Below, piece by piece: positions 35,401 to 43,220 of a stretch of DNA of 64,000 nucleotides. Within the stretch, counting starts at the first letter, position 1. Every line of letters begins with the position of its first letter. The stretch is from Zea mays (lineage: Eukaryota; Streptophyta; Magnoliopsida; Poales; Poaceae), in contig NC_050099.1 of assembly GCF_902167145.1 (NCBI RefSeq), positions 17,064,434 to 17,128,433 on the forward strand, in the 5' to 3' direction. The notes beneath the pieces were generated by a model, which was not told the origin of the DNA, made no database searches, and saw only the letters and a list, made by a program, of their open reading frames with translations. Made by a program: the position numbers and the translations under genes.

Positions 35401-36012
35401 AGTGTGTGCTTGTGTGGAACATGGAGTGTGTGGGGGGGGGAAGAGAGTTGCCATGAAATGGCTTGGGGTGGGATGAGAGGACGCCCTTGCCCCTCTATTT
35501 ATAGCCATGGTGGGGGATTAGGGGGAGGGATGAGAGGATTAGTGGGAGGATGAGATGATTAGTGGGAGGTTAGCATGTATTTGTCTTGTATAAGTGAGAT
35601 TTGCTTGTAGAGCTCACCGTATGACACTGGAGGCATACGTATACGTATGAGCATGAGGACAGTTATGAAGAAAATATTTGTAGGGACTTGAAAAATGATT
35701 CTGAAGGTATTTCTCAAGAGGAAAATACCTGGAGATATATCAGTGGAATATTTGGGCAGTATTTCTGGAAAGAACTTGAAGAGGATCACTAGGGAAATAT
35801 CTGGGTAGTATTTCCGTAAACAATTTGAGGGGAATCACTGGGGAAATATTTGTAGGATATTTTGAGGAGGATTTTAGAGAGAATATAGACCACTATACTT
35901 TATTTGTTCATATCAACTCGCAAACAAACATTTTGAAATGAAATTTGAAATTCATTTTGAATTTAGAGCGAGTTTGAGAAAATTTCAGGATTTGAATTTT
36001 TGGGATGCTACA
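32462..36012 (-). repeat. 5' LTR of the LARD-like element, 3551 bp
   Basis: Begins (minus strand) TGTAGCATCCC at 36012 and ends GAGGACGCTTCA. TATA box at 35495-35504. Simple repeats at about 34650-35390. Carries the shared LTR core motifs described for the left copy. Confidence 0.92.
34650..35390. repeat. Simple and compound GAAC/GATC repeats, second LTR
   Basis: Counterpart of 27770-28530 with small copy-number differences. Confidence 0.85.
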
Positions 36013-36393
36013 ATAGTCCGGTGCCCTCTGACTTCTGCTGAGGCACTGTTCACCGCAGAACGCTTTTGCAGTCGACCGTTGGCTCCAGTTAGCCGTTGCT
36101 CCGCTGGCTCACCGGACAGTCCGGTGAATTATAGCGGAGGTTGCCCTAAAATTCCTGAGAGTGGCTAGTTTGGAGTTGTACGGGCCTGTCTGGTGCACCA
36201 AAAATCTGCACACTCTAGTCCTTTTTGCTCCAAATAAATTGTGTCCCTTAACTGAATTCGTTCTTGGTTTGTGTTGAACCCTATGCACCTAAGATAAATC
36301 ACATCTACCAAACTAGTTAGTCCATATGGTTTGTGTTGGTCGTCAACCACCAAAATCTATTTATAGGAAATGGTTAACCCTATTTCCCTTTCA
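36013..36393 (-). repeat. Sirevirus 5' LTR, upstream part
   Basis: Starts (minus strand) TGAAAGGGAAATAGG at 36393. Contains GTCCGGTG palindrome arms. Together with 24907-25727 it makes the full LTR. Confidence 0.85.
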
Positions 36394-36791
36394 TCTTGCA
36401 AGGAGATAATATAAAGAAGAACATTGGCCTCAAGTTGATCATTGGATCACTTGAGAAGGGTTGAGTGCAACTCTCGTCCTTTGGGACAACACAATGTGGA
36501 GTATGCGAGCATTTGAGGCTTGACCGAACCACATGAAAAATTGCCTTATCTTGTGTCTTTGATCTTTTGTGATTTATTCTTCCTCCTTCTTTTTAAGTTC
36601 TTGAGTTCACTTGTAATATTCCTCTAAGTTATAATTCTACATCTAAAAGAGCAATCGAATGAAAGAACTTCTCTTCCTTCTCGCCTTAACTTGATCTATA
36701 CTTTCAACTAACATCTAAACTAGTTTAAGTTTCTTTTTAAGTTGTGATTTTTCACGCATCACCTATTGACCTCCCCTCTAGGTGACTATCA
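36394..36791 (+). repeat. Sirevirus-like LTR 3' end, degenerate
   Basis: + orientation; ends with the Ji/Opie-type CACCTATTGACC..CTCTAGGTGACTATCA. The upstream part was the landing site of the minus-strand Sirevirus. Confidence 0.6.
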
Positions 36792-37272
36792 TGTTGGTGA
36801 TAGTCTATTGTAAAGGCTAACAAGAGGCTTTGTCTTGTGGATTACCTTGTGGAGACTTTGTCTCTCTTCATCAAAGATCCAAGGGCTCAAGCTTGATCAT
36901 TGGGATCACTTGAGAGGGTTCAGAGAGATGTCATCCTTAAGGACACCTCAACAAAGATGTATGTTTTTTTGGAACCAAACTCTGGTCAAACAAATTGTGT
37001 TTCTCTTTATGTGTGTTTTGCATTTGCTTACAATTTGTTCTTCTCTCTCTCCCTCTAAGTTATCTTGCTTGTTCTTTGATTTAAATCACTTGAGATGCTC
37101 TCTAAGTAAATTTTTTTATATTCATAAGAGCAACAAGTCTAAGAGAACTTTCCTCTCCATTCTACTACTTTAATTTGATTATATCTTGCTCTAACCTCTA
37201 ACTTGTGATCTAGTTTTCTTTAAGTGTTGTATTTTTAGGTGTGGCCTATTCACCCCTTCTAGTCAACTATCA
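36792..37272 (+). repeat. Second Sirevirus-like LTR piece, possibly a solo LTR
   Basis: Starts TGTTGGTGATAG and ends CTAGTCAACTATCA. Homologous in its middle to the preceding piece (TTGATCATTGG..CACTTGAGA). No clear 5-bp duplication, so a solo LTR is not proven. Confidence 0.5.
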
Positions 37273-38305
37273 ATATATACGTCACAAGCCTCAATAAGGC
37301 CTACCCTAAGGATGACCTCCCATTGCCAAGGATAGACAAAATAGTCGACTCAACTACAGGTTGCAAAGTCATGTCCCTCCTTTACTGCTTCTCTGGTTAT
37401 TATCAAATTTACACAAGAGAGGAAGACAAGGCCACATCAAGATTTATAACACCCTTCGACACATATTGCTTCATCCACATGCTCGAAGGCCTTAAGAACG
37501 TGGGCTCAACATTTTCTAGAATGATGAAGATCATCCTAGAAACTCAAATCGACCCAAACATCTTCACATATGTCGATGGAATAGTCATTGACAGCAAGAA
37601 TAAAGAAAACCACCTGACAGACCAAGTAGAAACATTTACAAACATGGGAGAGGCCAGACTTCACCTCAACCTAGAAAATTGCATCTTTGAGGTTTGATAG
37701 GGAAAAATCTAGGATATTTGGTCTCACACAGGGGCATCGAGGCCAACCCCAACAAAATAAAGGAAATAACAGACATCAAGACCCTCTAGATTGCGAGGGA
37801 CATCTAGAATCTGATCGGCAAAATAGCGTCCCTTAACAAATTTATCTCGTGCTCAGTCGAGCAAAGTCTCCCCTTCCTCAAGACTTTGCACGGAGCAAAA
37901 GACTTCATTTGGGTGTAGGAACAAAAGGCAACCTTTGAGTCGTTCAAGGCCTACCTTATAAAGTTCACAACAATATTCAACCTAGACCTGAAGGCTTCAT
38001 TCTTGCTCTATATTCCAGCCTCACACAATTCCGTTAGCGTGGCCCTCGTCCAAGAAAAAGAAGTCAAAGGGAAGGCACAATAGTAGCCGATCTAATTTGT
38101 CTCCGAAGTCGTCACTAAATCAAAATCCAACATGTAAGAGATGGAACAAATAGTGTATGCTATCTTCATGGCCTCTCGAAAGCTCCACCACTACTTTGAG
38201 GCACGCAAAATAAGGGTCCTAACATGCTAAGTATGAATGATATATTCAATAACCCTAAGGCCTCCACAATAATCGGCAAATGGGCCATGGAATTATTGGA
38301 GTATG
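37273..38305 (+). pseudogene. pol: Decayed Ty3/gypsy RT and RNase H, left part
   Basis: Gypsy RT is recognisable from LPRIDKIVDST through the palm, where YMDD has become YVDG, and on to NLGYLVSHRGIEANP. RNase H follows (FLLYIPAS..VSVALV, RKLHHYFE). Many stops and frame breaks. The sequence stops at 38305 in the WAMELLEY-like region and resumes at 56313 beyond the inserted element. It resembles Tat-type pol and is much older than its neighbours. Confidence 0.8.
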
Positions 38306-38844
38306 TGTAATATCCCAAAAAAATTGTTGCCAAAGGTTGATCTTTGGTGCGTGGATGTGGGAAAAGGGTTGTGGGCCGTTGGATGCTAAGTCAGAGTCAT
38401 CTGTGGTGTCGTTTCTTTTCTCCCGCAAAGAAACCCTAGTGGTGGCCCTTCCCCCCTTTCCCCTTCTTGGCCGCCACCCCCTTTTCCCCCACACTTGGCC
38501 ACCCCTCCCCCTTTCCCTTGGCTGGCCGCCCTCTCCTCCCATGGCAGCCGCTCTCCATTGCTTCCTCCTCCCTAGATCTTCCCCCACACAGCAAGGATCG
38601 TGAAGAGGAGGAGCACATTGAATTGAAGAGGAAGAGAGGATCAAGGAGATGTTCTACCCCATCTCTTCTTGCAGATTTCCTTGGGGAAACCCTAGGTAAG
38701 GATGGGATCCTTGTTCCTCCCTGTAATTATGTGCTTTTGGAGGTTGTGGATCATGGGGGTTAAAGGATTAGAGGTTGGATTAGATGTGGGGTTAGGTTGT
38801 GATCTCGAATTTAGTTTCTGCAGAATGGCAGATTCGATAGTTTC
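38306..38844 (+). repeat. Left LTR of the non-coding element, first piece
   Basis: Matches 53980-54520 of the right LTR. Broken at 38844/38845 by the Tekay-like element (duplication GTTTC at 38840-38844). Confidence 0.92.
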
Positions 38845-38845
38845 T

Positions 38846-38908
38846 GTAACGCCCTGAATTTGGGGGTAGAATTTTTTCTTCTTTTCTCTCACCAAATTCA
38901 GGCGTTAC
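38846..38908 (+). repeat. Inverted repeat at the LTR start
   Basis: GTAACGCC(C)TGAATTTGG at 38846-38863 pairs with CCAAATTCAGGCGTTAC at 38892-38908, 17 bp with one bulge. The same in the right LTR at 47815-47877. Confidence 0.9.
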
Positions 38909-39159
38909 CCTTTTCTTTTCTCGTTCCCTCGCTAAACCTTGACCTTTTCCAAAGTTTTAGCGGGGATTGACTTGGAATTCCCGTGTAAAGAAAAACCCTA
39001 AATTACTTTATGTTGTTTGGTGCACCATGCCGAACTATGCATTCTTTGATTGCTTAAAAATGTAAGCGCATTCATCTAGGAAGATCGGATTTCGAAAAGG
39101 AGAAAAAACCCTTTTCTTTCTTTCTTTTTCTTTCTCTCTCTCCTCCCTTTTTCTCTCTC

Positions 39160-39720
39160 CCGCGCCGTGGGCCGCCCCTGGCCGGCCCAGCCGCCCCCCC
39201 CCGCGCGCCCCCTTTGGGCCCAGCTGGCCCAGCCGCCCCTCCCTCCTTCCTCCAAATCCCTCTCTCTCCCTCCCTTTCTCCCATTTTCTCTCTAGCCGCC
39301 GCCCCCTGCCCTAGCCGCCGCCCCCTGCCCTAGCCGCCGCCCCTGCTCGTCGCCGGTTCGGCCGCCCGTCCCCGTCCCCGGTGAGGTCCCCCTCCCCCTC
39401 TCCTCCCTCCCCCATCTCCCCTCCCCTTTCCCCTACCCGGCTCGGCCCCGCCGCTCGGCCGCCCCTGCGCCCCGGTCCGGCCGCCCGCCGCCCAGCTCGG
39501 CCGCCCCATGGCCGGCTCGGCCGCCGCCGCCCCTGCGCGCCCTGCCCGCCCCTGGCCGGCTCGGCCGCCCCTGCGCGCCCTGCCCCGCCGCCCCCTGGCC
39601 GGCTCGGCCGCCCCCTGCCCCGCGCCCCCGCCGGTTCAGCCGCCCCGCCAGCTCGGCCGCCCGCCGCCGGCTTGGCCGCCCCCACCCCTGCCCCTGGCCG
39701 GTTCAACCGCCCCCTGGTCG
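39160..39720 (+). repeat. GC-rich minisatellite with GGCCGCCCC/CCGGCTCGG units
   Basis: Strongly C-biased imperfect repeats of CGGCTCGGCCGCCCC type. Copy number differs from the right LTR (48128-48640), which explains most of the 61-bp length difference. Pro/Ala-rich frames here are not genes. Confidence 0.85.
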
Positions 39721-40150
39721 GTTCAACCCCCCCTTTTTTATTTTATTTTTTTTTCTTATTTTATTTTCTTTCATTACTGTTATTTATTTTATTTTAGGCA
39801 GGTTAATCATTGTTCATGTTATTGAAATAGAAAACTTAATTTTGAATTCCGTTACGCTAATTAATTCATATAATCAATTGTTTATCCAGTTCAATGTTGA
39901 TCGACTAAAAATGACTAGGTTTCCATTAGTGCATATAACTAAATTCTTTTGTTAGAACCAATTGTAACTAATCATTAGTGCCTAAGCTTTAACCCCCCCG
40001 CGAGACCTTTTCCCGTTTCTTTCTAACCATAATGAATGCGATATCGAATGTCATACTTGATGCATATTCACTTTATTTGTTCCCTTGTATGATGTACTGT
40101 TTGTTTCCCAATTTGAATGGATGAATGTATGTATGCTTGCAATCGCATAG

Positions 40151-40219
40151 AGAACGATCCGGTTGAAGAGCCCGAGGAACTCGCAGGAGAAGCCCCTGAG
40201 CAGCAGTCGGTTGGTGGAG
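40151..40219 (+). other. Exon-like segment a in the LTR
   Basis: Preceded by CAATCGCATAG (acceptor-like) and followed by GCAAGT (GC-type donor). Reads acidic residues (DPVEEPEELAGEAPEQQS). Same at 49056-49124 in the right LTR. Splicing is inferred only. Confidence 0.4.
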
Positions 40220-41202
40220 GCAAGTGTCCTTTGACCTATCTCTGTCCTATTCATTATTTAATTCACCTCCCGCTTTACACATTTATGCCTAAGGACTGAC
40301 TAGCTTTTGTTATCCATGTCCTTATCTACCTATCTGGGTTGGATTATTATTGTTTAGCTTTATGCTATTGTTCAAACTCTAATCAATGAACATGATGAGA
40401 TTATCTATGATACGCTGTTTTCCCTTCTCTTATTATGATGTTATACTTGTGGTCTTCAAGGGGGCTCGAGCGGTTTCTCGAGTGCCTCTCCGTAAGGACC
40501 TGTTCTATGGATGACCGCCCGGGAAAACAGTGCAACCATGAGGGTGGAATGGGATGCCCTTAGCTGAATAATTGGAGGATCCGGGGTGTAGTTCACTTAG
40601 CCGTCGTGCCGTCAATGGGGCTCGGTGTATGCGGCTCGCTCTGCCAAGTTTGGGTTCGCCCCTTGGGGAGGAGTGCGGTGCATTCAGGAAACCTAACGGG
40701 TGGCTACAGCCTCGGGGAATCTTTGTAAAGGCTACGTAGTGATGCCCTGCTGGGTCACCTTGGTAGTGATCAATGGAGAGTCATGATCTCCGGGCAGAAT
40801 GGGAATCACGGCTTGTGGGTAAAGTGCACAACCTCTGCAGAGTGTTTGAAAACTGATATATCAGCCGTGCTCGCGGTTATGAGCGGCCAAGGGAGCTCCA
40901 GTGATTAGTGGTACTTGATCAGAGATACTTTGGTACAGGTGGCTATGAGATCGATGGTTTCGGTTATGACTATGGTGCTGGTAAGTGGTATTCTTTCCGT
41001 TTGGAATGGGTACATCGGGTTAATAACTTGGGTTAATGTTAAAACCTGGCTTTCTATTAGTAAATAATAATCTGACCAACTAAAAGCAACTGCTTGACTT
41101 ATCCCCACATAAAGCTAGTCCACTACAGCCAAACAGGATACTTGCTGAGTATGTTGATGTGTACTCACCCTTGCTCTACACACCAAACCCCCCCATCCCT
41201 AG

Positions 41203-41288
41203 GTTGCCAGCATTGCAACCACTGCTCAGGCGAAGATGAAGCTGTGGAAGGAGACTTCCAGGAGTTCCAAGACTACGACGAGTTCTAG
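41203..41288 (+). other. Exon-like segment b in the LTR, Cys-rich and acidic end
   Basis: Preceded by CCATCCCTAG. It continues the frame of segment a (1 nt plus 2 nt make one codon), reads CQHCNHCSGEDE and an acidic tail, and stops at 41288. Copy at 50111-50196. No ATG is seen upstream in an exon, so it may be a leader exon or a relic. Confidence 0.4.
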
Positions 41289-41547
41289 GCGTGGGTTAGC
41301 GGCAACCCCCAGTCGGCTGCCTGTGAAGGCCGCGGTTATCTACGTTTCTTTTCCGCACTTTGATTTATTGTAAGGACTATATGGACGTCTCAGACGTATG
41401 ATGTAATCGACTATTTCCCTTTATATACTATTTTGAGCACTGTGTGATGATGTCCATGTTATGTAACTGCTGTGTACGTGAATAACTGATCCTGGCACGT
41501 ACATGGTTCGCATTCGGTTTGCCTTCTAAAACCGGGTGTGACATAAG

Positions 41548-41560
41548 TGGTATCAAAGCC
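41548..41560 (+). other. Primer binding site of the Tekay-like element
   Basis: TGGTATCAAAGCC four bases after the LTR; one mismatch from the initiator tRNA-Met type. Confidence 0.85.
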
Positions 41561-41803
41561 AGACTGACTGTAGGACCGCTAACCTAGAGTAGAATGGTCG
41601 TTCTAAGGACTATAGACCTCTGTCCCTGCCTTGACTTTGATATCTCTTCAAAAGTTGGTCATACCGACCACACCTATGTTCTACTATATATAATACCTTG
41701 CTGAAAATCATGTTTTATTCTAATCCTTCATTTACTTATGATTCATTATTTGCTGGTCATATTAATTCTGTTCTCACCCTTTTGCTTGCGATGTCTTTTG
41801 TAG

Positions 41804-42817
41804 ATGGCTCGACTTAGACACACTGCACGAAAGTCAGTCATCCCCTTCTTACCCTCCCGCCTTGCTGAGCGTCCGCTTCGCCGTCCCATGGCCGGACAGT
41901 CCAGCCACTTGGAGAGACTACACCACCGCCTGCGTGAGGAGCAGGAACGTCGACGACAGGAGCAGCAGGGCTCTTCTTTCTCGCTCCAACAGGAGATAGA
42001 GTCTGTGAGGAGCTGCTCCCCTGTGCTTCCCCTGGAGGCGCCCCCTGCACCACCACTGGGCGCCCCAGCTTCTGGAGTAGCTGCTGGAGGAGACCCAGAC
42101 GACAGAGGTGGCGACGACAACTCGAGCCACGACACCGACTTCTCTGCTAACCCTGAGCCGGAAGGATGGGTTGCTCGACCCATCACTCGCGACGCTGCTC
42201 GTGGGTGTCACTTCCACGATGCGCTCGACACCCTGCTACGTCGGGCATTTGACCGGCATACTTGGTCCGTCGAGTATCGCTGTGTGGTCTACCAGCACAG
42301 TCGCGAGGTCTACCCGTACCGCTGGGAGGCAACCTGCTTGGTGCGCTGCCCGGAGAACAGTCTCCAGGGTGCGGAGGCCTGCTCAGAGCACTATTCTATC
42401 TCTGAGCGGGACTCAGCTGAGGCAGCCATGCAAGATGCTGCACGGCGTGCGCTTTCGCACTACTGCTCGGTTTTCGGTGGGGCAGCTGATGGTCTTGACC
42501 TGAAGTATTACCCCCGCCGTCCATCTGGCAGCACAGGAGGCGTGATTGTCTCACCTGTCGGTGAGGGCAATCCTAGGTTGAGCAGCACAGTCAACCTAGC
42601 CGCCGTGCTAAACACGGAGCTGGACCATGCATTAGACGAGCTGAGTAGGGCTCGTGCTGAGATCGCCCTGCTGCGGGCTGAGCGCGCGGAACATCGTCAC
42701 CTGGATGGTGGTTCCCCCGCTCCCGTTGGGACTCAGCACCCGTACCGCTCACCTCAGCGTGGACACCAGTCTTATGGCAATCCCGACTGCAAGACCAAGA
42801 TAAATCTAGAACCATAG
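41804..42817 (+). CDS. Accessory ORF before gag, 337 aa, dsRBD-like
   Basis: The ATG follows a strong acceptor-like TCTTTTGTAG at 41794-41803. The N-terminus is basic and Gln/Arg-rich (residues 1-60), then Pro/Gly/Ala/Asp-rich. Residues about 130-230 look like a folded domain: strands around YRCVVYQHS and RWEATCLVRCP, then helix SAEAAMQDAARRALSHYCSV, the layout of a double-stranded-RNA-binding domain. After LKYYPRRP comes a C-terminal helix (ELDHALDELSRARAEIALLRAERAE) of coiled-coil type. The ORF is fully open, unlike gag-pol. A protein of the same layout sits in the same place in the LARD-like element. Not recognised from any named family. A role in RNA binding or packaging is inference. Confidence 0.75.
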   Translation: MARLRHTARKSVIPFLPSRLAERPLRRPMAGQSSHLERLHHRLREEQERRRQEQQGSSFSLQQEIESVRSCSPVLPLEAPPAPPLGAPASGVAAGGDPDDRGGDDNSSHDTDFSANPEPEGWVARPITRDAARGCHFHDALDTLLRRAFDRHTWSVEYRCVVYQHSREVYPYRWEATCLVRCPENSLQGAEACSEHYSISERDSAEAAMQDAARRALSHYCSVFGGAADGLDLKYYPRRPSGSTGGVIVSPVGEGNPRLSSTVNLAAVLNTELDHALDELSRARAEIALLRAERAEHRHLDGGSPAPVGTQHPYRSPQRGHQSYGNPDCKTKINLEP

Positions 42818-43220
42818 ATCGTTAGAGTTGGATCTTGTAATTAATACGAAATATATACATAGAAGCTACAGTCTTAGCGTTAGTCTCGGTCTTAATTAGT
42901 CTTAGTTAGACAGGGTAGTTTGCTATATCCTGTGCATTTATGTTTGTCATGATGAACTATGTTTGGTTTGGATCTTTGTAATGACTGTCACCAGAGTGTG
43001 GGTATCCCCTGCATTTTGGCTTACCTATTATGTTAATGGAGTTAGCTATATAGTTGGGAAACCTTTTATTCCACTCTCCTCTTTATCTGAGAAGCTGTGT
43101 GGTCTGTGTTGGAGATCAGTGAAGATGCTCATCTGTTCAGTGCTGTTGAAGAATTCTATACTCTTTTCTTATGCTGCAAGATTTGCCAGATCAGTTCTGA
43201 TGTGTGGTTGCATTCTGCAG
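42818..43220 (+). other. Gap between accessory ORF and gag, intron-like
   Basis: 403 bp, T-rich at the end, closing with TTGCATTCTGCAG directly before the gag ATG. The upstream-open frame from 42963 has no Gag similarity before 43221, so I treat it as non-coding. Confidence 0.55.

Larger units (their letters stand above)
25728..36012 (-). mobile_element. Large gag-pol-less LTR element (LARD-like), 10285 bp
   Basis: LTRs 25728-29152 (3425 bp) and 32462-36012 (3551 bp) enclose only 3.3 kb. Target duplication ATAGT is at 25723-25727 and 36013-36017. Orientation is minus by PBS (32459-32448) and PPT block (29189-29153). There is no gag, protease, RT or integrase. Its one ORF after the PBS is split by a MITE and a TAG. 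The PPT block and the LTR core are shared with the chromovirus at 38845-50451, so it is best read as a non-autonomous relative of that lineage. Confidence 0.9.
12923..36393 (-). mobile_element. Sirevirus (Opie/Ji-like) copia element on minus strand, split by three insertions
   Basis: Pieces in element order are LTR 36393-36013 and 25727-24907, PBS 24904-24893, gag 24857-23635 and 15863-14683, protease/integrase about 14640-13393, and linker to RT 13392-12923. RT, RNase H and the 3' LTR would lie left of the window. The gag has the long coiled-coil extension and CCHC knuckle of Sireviruses, and the LTR carries the CACCGGAC-type palindromes known from this genus. The copia element (CCTTG duplication) and the 10.3-kb element (ATAGT duplication) fall exactly at the breaks. 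Many stop codons make it a non-functional old copy. Confidence 0.85.
38845..41543 (+). repeat. 5' LTR of the Tekay-like element, 2699 bp
   Basis: Starts TGTAACGCCCTGAATT and ends CGGGTGTGACA. The first 64 bp form a long inverted repeat. CT-rich leader-like sequence at about 39100-39380 ends in a donor-like CCCCG/GTGAGG. Exon-like pieces lie at 40151-40219 and 41203-41288. The core motif GGGTAAAGTGCACAACC at 40818 is shared with the LARD-like LTR. Confidence 0.95.

Noticed and set aside
39311..39825. Pro/Ala/Gly-rich ORFs on both strands (also 48136-48749)
   Set aside because: C-biased minisatellite in the LTR; copy number differs between LTRs and frames are not kept.
42963..43220. N-terminal extension of Gag
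   Set aside because: No Gag similarity; ends in an acceptor-like site, so the ATG at 43221 is preferred.
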